A stretch of 64,000 nt of DNA from Evansella cellulosilytica DSM 2522. Its GTDB lineage: Bacteria; Bacillota; Bacilli; Bacillales; Salisediminibacteriaceae. The notes beneath the pieces are model-generated. The model was not told the origin of the DNA. It worked only from the letters and a program-made list of their open reading frames with translations, and made no database searches. The DNA is taken from positions 1,364,001 to 1,428,000 of the forward strand of contig NC_014829.1 in assembly GCF_000177235.2 (NCBI RefSeq), in the 5' to 3' direction. This document shows positions 1-9,239 of this stretch, in pieces (position 1 is the first letter of the stretch; each line of letters opens with the position of its first letter). Both the position numbers and the translations under genes were made by a program.

Positions 1-1
1 A

Positions 2-892
2 AGAGAGATTCAATATTTGTATCAAGAAATTAAAGAGGTACTCGATGATAGCCAGGTAAAATTCACATCTGCGCTTGGAAACTGTGTGGATTCTTTAAGT
101 AAAATTAAAATTTCATATCAAACTGCTTTACGTTTAATACAGCATCAATTTTTCTTTCCTGAAGGTGAACTGTTAATAAGGGGGAAGGAGTTAATTAAAT
201 TTAAACGAACCAAAAGAGTGGGGAATTCAGAGACGTTGAATGAAATCATTAATAAGTTATACTTGTCTCTTGAGCTTGGTGAATGGCAAATGGTCAAATT
301 ATTATTGGAGCAAGTAGCGGAGTGGTCTGATCATGTTTATAGTGAAAGAACGTTAAAAAAGAATTACGTCTATATTTTATCTATTTTGATGAATAAGCTT
401 CAAAAGTCTAAGCCTAATAAAGAACTATTTTTTTCAAAAATAGCAGAAAAAGTGTTGGAAATTTACCATATCAATCATTTTCAGCAGCTCCAGCAATTTG
501 TGAATAATTTGGTTGATGAGCTATATGATGAGTTTGAGTATGATCAATCAGATGACCAACTGAAGAAGCTGATGATGCTCATTGAAAATAAGTATTATGA
601 AAATTTAAAGCTAGAAAAGCTAGCTGATTTATTTAATTATAATAGTGCGTACTTAGGGAAGTTATTTAAAAGCTATACTGGTGAGTATTTCAACACCTAT
701 TTAGATAAAGTGAGAATAAAAAATGCGAAAAAATTTCTTCTCGAAGGGCTGAAGGTGTATCGTGTTGCTGAAATTGTCGGCTATAATAATGTAGATTATT
801 TTCATAGTAAATTCAAAAAATACGTAGGTATTTCTCCTTCTGCATATCGCCGAAAAGAAAATAATCATTTAAAGAAACTCTCAGATCTCTAA
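2..892 (+). CDS. YesN/AraC-type response regulator, C-terminal part (5' end outside window)
   Basis: The reading frame is open from the first bases, so the true start lies upstream; 296 residues are visible. The last ~100 residues form the two helix-turn-helix AraC DNA-binding domain (ENKYYENLKLEKLADLF... then VAEIVGYNNVDYFHSKFKKY, the usual second HTH, ending in GISPSAYRR). The preceding ~190 residues are helical and match the linker of YesN-type regulators. In Bacilli such regulators pair with a YesM-type kinase and switch on the adjacent LplABC-type sugar importer, which fits the operon at 1302 onward. The receiver domain and kinase would be upstream and cannot be seen. Confidence 0.85.
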   Translation, partial: REIQYLYQEIKEVLDDSQVKFTSALGNCVDSLSKIKISYQTALRLIQHQFFFPEGELLIRGKELIKFKRTKRVGNSETLNEIINKLYLSLELGEWQMVKLLLEQVAEWSDHVYSERTLKKNYVYILSILMNKLQKSKPNKELFFSKIAEKVLEIYHINHFQQLQQFVNNLVDELYDEFEYDQSDDQLKKLMMLIENKYYENLKLEKLADLFNYNSAYLGKLFKSYTGEYFNTYLDKVRIKNAKKFLLEGLKVYRVAEIVGYNNVDYFHSKFKKYVGISPSAYRRKENNHLKKLSDL

Positions 893-905
893 GAGTTTTT
901 CTTAA
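875..905 (+). terminator. Rho-independent terminator of the YesN-type gene
   Basis: AAACTCT and AGAGTTT form a 7-bp stem that straddles the stop codon and is followed by TTTTTCTT. Short but typical intrinsic terminator. Confidence 0.6.
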
Positions 906-924
906 AAGGTAAGTGTATAAAATT

Positions 925-1064
925 GGTGGTGGAAATGATGCCACGCGTAGTAGCGAGAAGAGGCACTCACTACTATTTTAAAGAAATGTGTCATCATTTC
1001 TTCACCACTTCTAAGAAAAGACTAAAAACGAGCTTTACAAAGCTTGTTTTTAGTCTTTTCTTAT
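925..1064 (+). ncRNA. Candidate structured RNA element, copy A (hairpin plus terminator-like stem)
   Basis: About 140 bp fold into two parts. The first is a long imperfect hairpin: GGTGGAAATGATGCCAC pairs with GTGTCATCATTTCTTCACC, and an inner TAGTAG/CTACTA stem lies inside it. The second, at 1013-1063, is an almost perfect 24-bp inverted repeat (AAGAAAAGACTAAAAAC and its complement) with a 3-nt loop and a T-rich end, a strong intrinsic terminator. A related copy lies at 62825-62956 in front of proS, with paired base changes that keep the stems. It stands between the regulator and the sugar operon. The 100-codon frame over it (923-1225) is judged spurious. Not recognised as a known RNA family; a MITE that carries a terminator is the alternative. 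Confidence 0.55.
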
Positions 1065-1192
1065 TGATTAAGTATGTAATGGAGAATTTTGTGCATGAAG
1101 TACGTAGCGATATTGCTACACAGTTAAATGATGAAGGGATTTTTATTTTATGGGTTAAGATCAGAAACTTAGAAACCTTTACAAAACAAAGG

Positions 1193-1206
1193 TGTAAGCG
1201 GATACA
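1193..1206 (+). promoter_or_regulatory. cre site (CcpA operator)
   Basis: TGTAAGCGGATACA matches the Bacillus cre consensus TGWAANCGNTNWCA at all but one position. It lies about 95 bp upstream of the first permease gene, a sensible place for carbon catabolite repression of an oligosaccharide operon. No convincing -35/-10 pair was found around it. Confidence 0.6.
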
Positions 1207-1301
1207 TCATCAAATTTTTATATGATTTTAGTAGTAATCATTGAGGTATTTCTAATTCAGAAAGTTAGCTAAGATTAAGTTGTAAAGAGGGAGGGATTAC
1301 G

Positions 1302-2261
1302 GTGAAGACATCTACGGAGCAATCGCAGCAAACTGTTGTCATACCGAAGAAAAAACAATTTTGGAAGACAATGAAAAATCAAAAAATCCTATATTTAATG
1401 TCTATCCCAGTAGTGATTTATGTCTTTATTTTTAATTATCTTCCTGTCTGGGGTTGGACGATGGCCTTCCAAAATTATAGACCTGGAAGGGCGTTTCATG
1501 AACAAGAATGGGTTGGCCTTCAGCATTTTATTGAACTTTTTAATGATCCTCATTTTTATTTAGTATTACGTAATACGTTAGCGATGAGCATACTGTTACT
1601 AATTGCGGGCTTTACGATACCAATTATTTTTGCAGTACTTCTTAATGAATTAAAAGATTCTTTATTTAAAAGGTCTGTTCAAACAATCTCGTATTTACCT
1701 CATTTTGTATCATGGGTTGTCGTAGCCGGTATTGTTACGAAGATGCTATCTACAGATGGTGGGATTGTGAATGATATTCTCGTAGGATTAAATATAGTTG
1801 ATAACCCCATACAGTTCATGGCGAAAGGAGAATGGTTTTGGTTTATTGTAACTGGAGCAGATGTATGGAAGCAGATGGGGTGGAACTCAATTATATTTTT
1901 GGCTGCGATGGCTGGGGTAGATCCACAACTTTATGAAGCTGCTCGAGTAGATGGTGCTGGTAGATTTAGACGAATATGGCATATTACATTGCCTGGAATT
2001 CGTCCAACAATCTTAGTTATTTTAATTTTATCAATCGGAAATTTAATCGCAATCGGGTTTGAAAGACAATTACTACTAGGGAACTCACTCACCCGAGAAT
2101 ATTCAGAAGTACTGGAATTGTATGCGCTTAACTACGGTATTGGAATGGGGCGCTATTCATACGGAACAGCAATCAGTATTTTTAACTCTATGGTGAGCAT
2201 TTTCTTACTACTAGTGGCAAACGGTGTATTCAAGCGTTATTCAAATACAAGTGTGATGTAG
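1302..2261 (+). CDS. LplB-type ABC sugar transporter permease
   Basis: A 319-residue inner-membrane permease of the binding-protein-dependent type 1 family, polysaccharide/oligosaccharide (LplB/YtcP-related) branch. Six hydrophobic segments are visible after a basic N-terminus. The EAA loop that contacts the ATPase is at residues 212-235 (EAARVDGAG...LPGIRPT). The GTG start at 1302 is preceded by GGGAGGG. It is followed 5 bp later by its partner permease and then the binding lipoprotein. No ATPase is encoded here, which is usual for this class because the shared MsmX-type ATPase sits elsewhere. The substrate is inferred from the alpha-xylosidase downstream to be a xylose-containing oligosaccharide. 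Confidence 0.9.
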   Translation: MKTSTEQSQQTVVIPKKKQFWKTMKNQKILYLMSIPVVIYVFIFNYLPVWGWTMAFQNYRPGRAFHEQEWVGLQHFIELFNDPHFYLVLRNTLAMSILLLIAGFTIPIIFAVLLNELKDSLFKRSVQTISYLPHFVSWVVVAGIVTKMLSTDGGIVNDILVGLNIVDNPIQFMAKGEWFWFIVTGADVWKQMGWNSIIFLAAMAGVDPQLYEAARVDGAGRFRRIWHITLPGIRPTILVILILSIGNLIAIGFERQLLLGNSLTREYSEVLELYALNYGIGMGRYSYGTAISIFNSMVSIFLLLVANGVFKRYSNTSVM

Positions 2262-2266
2262 GGGAG

Positions 2267-3187
2267 GTGACTAAGTTGAGGAAGAAGAAAAAAGGGTTAA
2301 ATAGAATGACACCAGCTGAACGATTTTTTGATTATGCAAACTATATTTTCATGATCATCGTCATCGTCGTCATGCTGTATCCTTTCCTAAATGTACTGGC
2401 TATTTCATTAAATGATTCGACAGATACAGTTAGGGGCGGTATTTATATATGGCCGAGGGAATGGACGTTAGATAACTATGCGGTAATTATGCGTTATGAT
2501 AGCTTAGTCACTGGTTTTATTAATTCAGTGTTAAGAACCGTAATCGGTACAGTCGGAGGATTAATTGTTTGTTCGATGGTGGCGTTCACACTAGCGAGAA
2601 AGGACTTCCAAGCACGAAGATTTGTGTCTACGGTCATTGTTCTCACAATGTTTTTCAGTGGAGGTTTAATCCCGACATACATGCTGATGCGTGATCTAGG
2701 ATTGATTAATTCATTTGCCGTCTATATTTTACCGTTATTAGCAAGCGCTTGGAATATTATTATCATTCGTTCTTTTATGGATACGTTACCAAATGCACTC
2801 CAAGAATCTGCAAAAATAGATGGGGCTAATGATTTCGTTATCTATTGGAAAATTATTTTACCGATATGTAAACCAGTGTTAGCGACAATTGCATTATTCA
2901 TTGCGGTCATGCAATGGAACATGTGGTTTGATACTTATATTTATAATAGCGCTAATCCAGCACTCACAACGTTACAATATGAATTAATGAAAATACTTCA
3001 AAACACTGCAACAAGCGCGGGGATAGATGCTACTCGTGGTGGAGCTGGTTCTGATTTAGTGAGTAGAGTTTCTCCTGAGTCTGTACGAATGGCTATTACC
3101 ATAGTAACGATGGTTCCTATACTACTCGTCTATCCATTTTTACAAAAGTATTTTGTAAAGGGAATGACGTTAGGAGCAGTAAAGTAA
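2267..3187 (+). CDS. LplC/YtcP-type ABC sugar transporter permease
   Basis: Second permease of the importer (306 residues), with six membrane segments and the EAA loop at about residues 180-197 (ESAKIDGANDF...). A GTG at 2267 or the TTG at 2276 could be the start; GGGGAGG just upstream favours one of these two. It lies 5 bp after the LplB-type gene, so the two are translationally close and surely in one operon. The family (CUT1, YtcP/LplC branch) forms a heterodimer with the LplB-type partner. Confidence 0.9.
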   Translation: MTKLRKKKKGLNRMTPAERFFDYANYIFMIIVIVVMLYPFLNVLAISLNDSTDTVRGGIYIWPREWTLDNYAVIMRYDSLVTGFINSVLRTVIGTVGGLIVCSMVAFTLARKDFQARRFVSTVIVLTMFFSGGLIPTYMLMRDLGLINSFAVYILPLLASAWNIIIIRSFMDTLPNALQESAKIDGANDFVIYWKIILPICKPVLATIALFIAVMQWNMWFDTYIYNSANPALTTLQYELMKILQNTATSAGIDATRGGAGSDLVSRVSPESVRMAITIVTMVPILLVYPFLQKYFVKGMTLGAVK

Positions 3188-3264
3188 TTAGTATTAACTC
3201 GTATATCCATTTGGCAATACGAGTTCACATACAAGCTTTTAAAAATAAAAGGAGGGTTAATTTC

Positions 3265-4977
3265 ATGCTTAGAAAGTATAGTAAAATGTTTGGTTTACTT
3301 GCGATGAGTTCACTTTTATTTGTAGCTGCGTGTAGTGATGACGACGCAGATACTAGCTCAGATGGTACGGATGAAAATGAGGGAACGACAGAGGATGTAG
3401 AGTTAGAAGGTGATTTAGAGCCGATTACTTTCTCCTTGTTCGCCGCCGATAACAACCCAAACTGGAATGGGATGGATACACCGGTTGGTCAAGAGATTTT
3501 GAAGGCTACAGGCGTCACGTTAGATGCAGACTTTGCCCTAGGTGATCCAGCTGAGAGAATTGCACTAATGGCTTCAAGTGGTCAATATCCAGACTTCATC
3601 TTGCCAAAAGGTGATGGAAACCTTTTAGTCGATGCAGGTGGAATGATTGATTTAAGACCTTTAATTGAAGAGCATGCACCTAATATTCAAAGAGTATATG
3701 GGGATTACTTAGACAGAATGGTATGGAGCGAGGATGACGATTCGATTTACTTTCTTGGAACGGCACCAATCGATGAAGAATGGTTATCTCCAGGAAATGG
3801 ATTTTGGTTACAGCATGCGGTGGTCGAGGAGTTAGGTTATCCTGAAATTAATACTTTGGAGGATTTTGAAAACGCAATCAGAACTTATTATGAAATGTAT
3901 CCTGAAATAGATGGACAGCCAACAATTCCTTTAACATTATTAGCTGACGATTGGCGATTATTAATTTCAGTGACAAATCCAGCATTTTTCTCTACTGGCG
4001 CACCGGATGATGGGGAATGGTATATTGATCAAGACACGTATGAAGCTATGCTTCACTACAAGAGACCAGAGGAAAGAGAGTACTTCCGTTGGTTAAATAA
4101 AATGAACGCAGAAGGACTATTAGACCCTGAAAGCTTTGTTCAACAGGAGGACCAATACAAGTCAAAAATTTCTTCAGGACGCGTATTAGCGATGATTGAT
4201 GCAGATTGGTCTATCGGAGACACACAAGTAGCTCTTCGTGAAGATGGCAAGTATGAACGAATGCACGGAGTTTATCCTGTAACAATAGATGAAGATACGA
4301 AGCATGCAAACTTCTGGCCAACAGGCTACTTATCACAATGGGGAATTGGTATTTCTGTAGATAATCCAGATCCAGTACGAGCGATTAAGTTTTTAGACTG
4401 GATGGCAACGGATGAAGCACAAATCCTAAACAACTGGGGTGTTGAAGGAGAACATTATCAGCTTGATGAAGATGGAAATCGTTATTTAACGGAAGAGCAA
4501 CGAGAAGAGCGAAGAGCTGATAGCACGTTTAGTGAAAGATCTGGAATTAGTGTATATAGAGAATATGGTCCGAACTTCGGAGATGGAGCAATAGATCCTA
4601 CTGGTCAAACATATACAATTAATACACCAGATACCGTTATTGAAGACTATACTGATGTGGAAAAAGAGGTATTAGCTGCATATGGAGTGGAAACGTGGAA
4701 GGAACTCTTCCCTCATGACGATGAATTTACTCCAAGACCATATGGTGCTGCATGGCAAATTAACTATAGTTCAGATTCACCAATTGCAGTTCCGTTCCAA
4801 AGAGCACAGGACACGATGTTTACAAGAATTCCTCAAGCAATTTTAGCTGATCCTGATGAATTTGACGACATTTATGATACTTTCTTAGAAGAAATCAGTA
4901 CCGATGCTATGGAGGAAGCAGAAAGAGAGTTTTCTAGACTTGTTCAACAGCGTGTGGAGCTTTGGGGCGAAGATTGA
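3265..4977 (+). CDS. LplA-type extracellular sugar-binding lipoprotein
   Basis: A 570-residue solute-binding lipoprotein of the LplA/YtcQ family. The ATG at 3265 is chosen over an upstream in-frame start because it has AAAGGAGGG 9 bp ahead and begins a proper lipoprotein signal peptide ending in the lipobox FVAAC. An acidic low-complexity linker (DDDADTSSDGTDENEGTTED) follows the lipidated Cys, then the large binding domain. It captures the oligosaccharide outside the membrane and hands it to the two permeases encoded just upstream. It is the third gene of the importer operon. Confidence 0.9.
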   Translation: MLRKYSKMFGLLAMSSLLFVAACSDDDADTSSDGTDENEGTTEDVELEGDLEPITFSLFAADNNPNWNGMDTPVGQEILKATGVTLDADFALGDPAERIALMASSGQYPDFILPKGDGNLLVDAGGMIDLRPLIEEHAPNIQRVYGDYLDRMVWSEDDDSIYFLGTAPIDEEWLSPGNGFWLQHAVVEELGYPEINTLEDFENAIRTYYEMYPEIDGQPTIPLTLLADDWRLLISVTNPAFFSTGAPDDGEWYIDQDTYEAMLHYKRPEEREYFRWLNKMNAEGLLDPESFVQQEDQYKSKISSGRVLAMIDADWSIGDTQVALREDGKYERMHGVYPVTIDEDTKHANFWPTGYLSQWGIGISVDNPDPVRAIKFLDWMATDEAQILNNWGVEGEHYQLDEDGNRYLTEEQREERRADSTFSERSGISVYREYGPNFGDGAIDPTGQTYTINTPDTVIEDYTDVEKEVLAAYGVETWKELFPHDDEFTPRPYGAAWQINYSSDSPIAVPFQRAQDTMFTRIPQAILADPDEFDDIYDTFLEEISTDAMEEAEREFSRLVQQRVELWGED

Positions 4978-5032
4978 TAAGCAATTGTGAAAAGTGGTAG
5001 ATTAATAGTAATGAAACCACCTTCTACTAATG

Positions 5033-5120
5033 AGGGTGACTCAAAAGGTGATTGATGAGAGGGTACTGAAAAAAGCTTGATATTTTCAGTCTCTCGCGAT
5101 GTATCCTTATGAGTCACCCT
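5033..5120. repeat. Nested inverted-repeat element between importer and xylosidase genes
   Basis: The 318-bp gap after the binding protein gene holds this 88-bp element. A perfect 11-bp inverted repeat (AGGGTGACTCA / TGAGTCACCCT) encloses a second hairpin, GAGAG-N3-ACTGAAAA with TTTTCAGT-CTCTC. No T-run follows, so a terminator role is unsure. The inner ACTGAAAA arm resembles the ends of the MITE-like elements elsewhere in the window. A further imperfect palindrome (GGTGAGGCGG / CCGCTTACC) lies at 5184-5215 close to the next gene and could be an operator. Confidence 0.5.
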
Positions 5121-5295
5121 TTAAAGCAATGTTTGGGGCGGAGTGACCACGTGGAACCCAACCATAGCAGTTTTCTTAGATGGGGTGAGGCGGCGATTAC
5201 ATGTAACCGCTTACCTTCTAAGGTGTCTACAATAGTACGTGAGTTTAAAGTCTAAAAAGGTTTTACATATGTATATAAGGAGGAGTGGACTTAAT

Positions 5296-7614
5296 ATGAA
5301 ATTTACAGATGGAAATTGGTTAATAAGAGAAGGGTTTGACCTTATTACACCTGAATACTTATTTAAAGTAACACATGATGAAGAATCGTTAACAGCTCTA
5401 GTAGCACCATACGATGTATCCAATAGAGGTGCACAACTAGATTTACCATTACTAACGGTAAAGTACTCCTCACCGATAAACGAAGTCATTCGTGTCCAAA
5501 TAGTGCATCATAAAGGGAGAAAGCCGCTCTATCCTGAGTTTTCTATTAATGAACAAAATGATAGGTCTGTTAAGGTCACCGATAATGAGGAGTATGTATC
5601 TTTAACAAGCGGGAATTTATCAGTCGCATTGAATAAGGCAGGAGGCTGGGGATCGCAGTATTTGTTTGAAGGGAAGCCACTTACCTCCAGTGGTTTTAGA
5701 GGTATGGCCCATGTTACAGATGCGAAAAACAATACGTATATTCGGGAGGAGCTTTCTTTATCTGTAGGAGAAAATTTATATGGACTTGGAGAAAGATTTA
5801 CTCCCTTTGTCAAAAATGGTCAAGTTGTTGATACGTGGAATAAAGACGGTGGAACGAGTTCCGAGCAGTCATATAAAAATGTACCATTTTATTTATCGAA
5901 CAAAGGTTACGGGATTTTTGTCAACCACCCTGAAAATGTTTCCTTTGAACTAGCTTCTGAAAAAGTCTCAAAAGCGCAATTTAGCGTAGAGGGAGAGTCG
6001 TTAGAATACTTTATTATCGGTGGTGGCACAGCAAAGTGTGTGCTAGAAAACTATACAACACTGACAGGTAAACCGGCGTTACCTCCAGCATGGTCTTTTG
6101 GCTTATGGCTAACCACTTCCTTTACAACAAATTACGACGAGGAAACAGTGAATCGTTTTGTAGATGGAATGGCTGAGCGTAACTTACCATTACGCGTTTT
6201 TCATTTTGATTGCTTTTGGATGGAAGCCTTAAAATGGTGTGACTTTGAATGGGATAAAGAGGTCTTTCCGGATCCTCAAGGAATGCTAAATCGATTAAAA
6301 GAAAAAGGCTTAAAAATATGTGTTTGGATCAACCCATATATTTCACAACAATCGCATCTTTTTGACGAAGCAATGGAAAAAGGCTATTTGTTGAAAAAAG
6401 CAAATGGTGATGTATGGCAATGGGATAAGTGGCAGCCTGGAATGGGAATTGTTGATTTTACTAATCCGGACGCATGCAAATGGTACAACGCTCATTTAGA
6501 AAGACTGTTAGACATGGGAGTAGATAGCTTTAAAACAGATTTTGGTGAAAGAATTCCTACTGATGTTGTTTATCATGACGGTTCAGATCCAATGAAAATG
6601 CATAATTACTACTCATTTTTATATAATAAAGTCGTTTTTGAATTATTGGAGGAAAAGCTTGGGATTGGAGAAGCAACATTGTTTGCTCGTTCTTCTACAG
6701 CTGGCGGACAGCAATTCCCTGTTCATTGGGGTGGCGATTGCGACGCGACTTATGAATCAATGGCCGAGAGCTTGCGTGGAGGATTATCATTAGGGCTATC
6801 TGGCTTTGGCTACTGGAGTCATGATATTGGTGGATTTGAAAGCACGGCACCTGCCGACTTATATAAGAGGTGGGCAGCATTCGGTTTACTGTCAAGCCAT
6901 AGTCGATTGCATGGTAGTAAATCATACCGAGTACCATGGATTTATGATGAGGAATCTGTAGATGTAGTAAGGTTCTTTACTAAACTAAAGTGCTCGTTGA
7001 TGCCATATTTATATAATGAAGCCTACAATTCTTCAAAGGTTGGATTACCGATGATGCGTGCGATGCTTCTTGAGTTTCCAGACGATCCAACTTGTGATTA
7101 TTTAGATCGTCAATATATGCTAGGGGATTCCTTCTTAGTTGCTCCAGTGTTTAGTGAAGATGGTGTCGTTTCCTACTATTTACCGGAAGGAACGTGGACA
7201 AATTATTTCACAAATGAAACGGTAGCTGGTGGGAAGTGGGTGAAGGAGCAGCATGATTATTTAAGTATTCCTCTTTATGTTCGTCCAAATACGATTGTTG
7301 CGGTTGGTTCGGAAAACACGAAGCCAGATTATGATTATGCGAATAATGTGGAGATGCACATATTCGAGCTTTCAACAACAGCAACAGCGACTGTAAGAAG
7401 TGAAAAAGGAGAAGAGGACTTCACGGTTACTGCTGAGAAAGTTGGGTCAGCGATAAAGGTGAAGTTAAATAAAGTAATAGAAAAGCCTTGGAGTATCGTG
7501 TTAAGAGGGATAGATACTGTGCGTGACGTAGAAGGAGCTTCTGTTGTTGACACGTCTATTGGAGTTAAGGTCGTACCAGGTGACTCTGTAGCGGAATTTA
7601 CGATTTATTTATAA
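5296..7614 (+). CDS. yicI: Alpha-xylosidase, glycoside hydrolase family 31 (YicI type)
   Basis: A 772-residue retaining GH31 enzyme that releases xylose from alpha-xylosides such as isoprimeverose from xyloglucan. The catalytic nucleophile is Asp415 in KTDFGERIP and the acid/base is Asp481 in HWGGDCDATYESMAESLRGG; both contexts match E. coli YicI (D416, D482) closely. The HSRLHGSKSYRVPW block and C-terminal beta domains are present and the length agrees with YicI (772). ATG 5296 is preceded by AAGGAGGAG; the frame extends upstream but without a ribosome site. No signal peptide, so it acts in the cytoplasm on imported oligosaccharide. Confidence 0.93.
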   Translation: MKFTDGNWLIREGFDLITPEYLFKVTHDEESLTALVAPYDVSNRGAQLDLPLLTVKYSSPINEVIRVQIVHHKGRKPLYPEFSINEQNDRSVKVTDNEEYVSLTSGNLSVALNKAGGWGSQYLFEGKPLTSSGFRGMAHVTDAKNNTYIREELSLSVGENLYGLGERFTPFVKNGQVVDTWNKDGGTSSEQSYKNVPFYLSNKGYGIFVNHPENVSFELASEKVSKAQFSVEGESLEYFIIGGGTAKCVLENYTTLTGKPALPPAWSFGLWLTTSFTTNYDEETVNRFVDGMAERNLPLRVFHFDCFWMEALKWCDFEWDKEVFPDPQGMLNRLKEKGLKICVWINPYISQQSHLFDEAMEKGYLLKKANGDVWQWDKWQPGMGIVDFTNPDACKWYNAHLERLLDMGVDSFKTDFGERIPTDVVYHDGSDPMKMHNYYSFLYNKVVFELLEEKLGIGEATLFARSSTAGGQQFPVHWGGDCDATYESMAESLRGGLSLGLSGFGYWSHDIGGFESTAPADLYKRWAAFGLLSSHSRLHGSKSYRVPWIYDEESVDVVRFFTKLKCSLMPYLYNEAYNSSKVGLPMMRAMLLEFPDDPTCDYLDRQYMLGDSFLVAPVFSEDGVVSYYLPEGTWTNYFTNETVAGGKWVKEQHDYLSIPLYVRPNTIVAVGSENTKPDYDYANNVEMHIFELSTTATATVRSEKGEEDFTVTAEKVGSAIKVKLNKVIEKPWSIVLRGIDTVRDVEGASVVDTSIGVKVVPGDSVAEFTIYL

Positions 7615-7644
7615 AAAATAGCTTAGTAGAATCAATCATATTTG

Positions 7645-7676
7645 GAATAAGCGATGTTATTTATCCCTTATTCTTT
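7645..7676 (+). terminator. Weak hairpin after the alpha-xylosidase gene
   Basis: GAATAAG and CTTATTC form a 7-bp stem followed by only three T. A weak terminator or partial read-through site. Confidence 0.3.
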
Positions 7677-7794
7677 AAAAACAACGGAAGTTTTTTCATC
7701 GTCGAGATAGAATACAGTGGTAAAAGTAGATAGCATGACGAATTTTTTCAACCCCTTGCATTCCATTTATTTGAGATGAGAAGAAGGTGTTAAA

Positions 7795-8313
7795 ATGGGG
7801 AAACAGGTGATCCTTTATTTTGTTATCGTGTTGTTCCTAACTGGATGCGATAGGGAAGAAGAGGAGAATAGCATAAATGTAATGGTTTTTTCAGGGCTTC
7901 CATTTTCACTTGAAGATAGTATGTATTCGTATTTTGATAGTGTTGAGTATGATGAGGAATTAGATATTAATGTAAAAATGTTTTTACCCTCTCGGGAAAA
8001 GCTGATCATTGAAATGGTGGCGCGTGAGGGAGATATTTACCTCGTTGAGGATTTTATGTTTCCGATTATTTTTGATCCAGTCATTTTGCATCCTCTTGAT
8101 TCTATTGCCTTTCATGTTGATGAAGAGAAACAGCATGTTGGGGAAAATGAGCAAACAGGAGAAGAAAACATTTATGCAATTACGGTTAATGGTGATGCGA
8201 AGCTTTTCCAGGAGCTAGGGGTGAATGTATCTACTGATTTTGTTGCAGTGATGATGGAGGATACACCTTCACACTCATATGGGTTAAAGCTCATGGAGGC
8301 GATAGTAAACTAG
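7795..8313 (+). CDS. Small putative lipoprotein (YteS-like by context)
   Basis: 172 residues with a lipoprotein signal peptide; the lipobox is FLTGC with Cys18. The mature part is acidic and mixed alpha/beta. ATG 7795 follows GAAGGTG. Its place between a sugar importer/glycosidase set and a YesL-type membrane protein parallels YteS and YteU of the B. subtilis rhamnogalacturonan operon, so an accessory role in oligosaccharide uptake is inferred. The sequence itself is not firmly recognised. Confidence 0.65.
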   Translation: MGKQVILYFVIVLFLTGCDREEEENSINVMVFSGLPFSLEDSMYSYFDSVEYDEELDINVKMFLPSREKLIIEMVAREGDIYLVEDFMFPIIFDPVILHPLDSIAFHVDEEKQHVGENEQTGEENIYAITVNGDAKLFQELGVNVSTDFVAVMMEDTPSHSYGLKLMEAIVN

Positions 8314-8373
8314 AATTTTATCTGAAAAAGGGAATTCAATGCTTTAAACATTCTATTATGGAGGTGAAGGGTT

Positions 8374-9024
8374 ATGGGGCGAAGTTGGGTAGATTCACCG
8401 TTGTACACAATTGCAGATTGGGTCATGCGATTAGCGCTTATTAATTTATTGTGGTTAGGCTTCACGGTATTAGGATTGTTTATTTTAGGTTTTATGCCAG
8501 CAACTGTAGCGATGTTTGCAGTAATTAGAAAGCTATTAATGAAAGAGGAGAGCGTTCCTATTTTTAAAACCTTCTTTGTAGTTTTTAAAAAGGAGTTCTT
8601 TAAATCAAATGTGTTAGGCTTAATTTTATTTGCTTTTGGATATGTTTTAGTGATTAATTTCATGTATTTAGGTACTATTTCTGGAACAATTCATACGTTG
8701 TTAAGCTTTGGTCTAGTATTTGTTGGATTATTTTATTTAGCTACAATCATGATTATATTTCCCATTTACGTGCACCTCGATTTAAAGTTCACGCAATACT
8801 TTAAGCAGTCGCTCCTAGTTTCTTTTATTAACCCTCACATTGTTATATTTATGGGTGCCGGAATTGTTGGAGCATATTATGTATTCAATTTCATCCCTGG
8901 CCTTACCCTATTCTTTTTCGGAAGTGCAATAGCAACATTTCTAATGTGGTCCACACTACTCGCCTTTAATCGAATCGAAAAGAAAAAAGAAAGATTACAA
9001 GCCGCTCAAGTAGGAGAAGGTTAA
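8374..9024 (+). CDS. YesL-family (DUF624) membrane protein
   Basis: 216 residues with five to six hydrophobic segments. The N-terminus (WVDSPLYTIADWVMRLALIN, then LWLGFTVLGLFILGFMPAT) is characteristic of the YesL/YteU DUF624 family. These proteins are nearly always encoded with YesMN regulators and LplABC-type importers in Bacilli; their molecular role is unknown. It closes the sugar locus: a palindromic repeat that can terminate transcription starts 2 bp after the stop. Confidence 0.85.
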   Translation: MGRSWVDSPLYTIADWVMRLALINLLWLGFTVLGLFILGFMPATVAMFAVIRKLLMKEESVPIFKTFFVVFKKEFFKSNVLGLILFAFGYVLVINFMYLGTISGTIHTLLSFGLVFVGLFYLATIMIIFPIYVHLDLKFTQYFKQSLLVSFINPHIVIFMGAGIVGAYYVFNFIPGLTLFFFGSAIATFLMWSTLLAFNRIEKKKERLQAAQVGEG

Positions 9025-9025
9025 T

Positions 9026-9056
9026 GGGGACGGTTCTGGCTAGCCAGAACCGCCCT
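9026..9056. repeat. REP-like palindrome, class I (GGGACGGTTCTGGC arms)
   Basis: GGGGACGGTTCTGGC and GCCAGAACCGCCC flank a TA loop, followed by TTTCTTATTT. It lies 2 bp after the YesL-type stop codon and between convergent genes, so it probably ends transcription from both sides. Confidence 0.8.
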
Positions 9057-9084
9057 TTCTTATTTGGCAAAGACGGACGGCAAA

Positions 9085-9119
9085 GAGGGACGGTTCTTGT
9101 TTGCCAGAACCAGTCCCTC
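9085..9119. repeat. REP-like palindrome, class I/II hybrid
   Basis: GAGGGACGGTTCTTGTTTGCC and a slightly degraded complementary arm (CCAGAACCAGTCCCTC). Second palindrome of the repeat cluster between the YesL-type gene and the chemoreceptor gene. Confidence 0.7.
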
Positions 9120-9239
9120 ATTTCAAATTTAAAGTTCATTTGAGAACGGTAAACATTGTTATACGGGAAGTAAATGGAATCGTTCATTATCCGTTATCGC
9201 TTTGCATAACCTTGAAGTATTGGCAAAATAGGTCCGTCC

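Noticed and set aside
923-1225. 100-codon frame between the YesN-type gene and the permease gene
   Set aside because: It runs through a hairpin element and its terminator; the translated stems give mirror-like peptides and no ribosome site is present.
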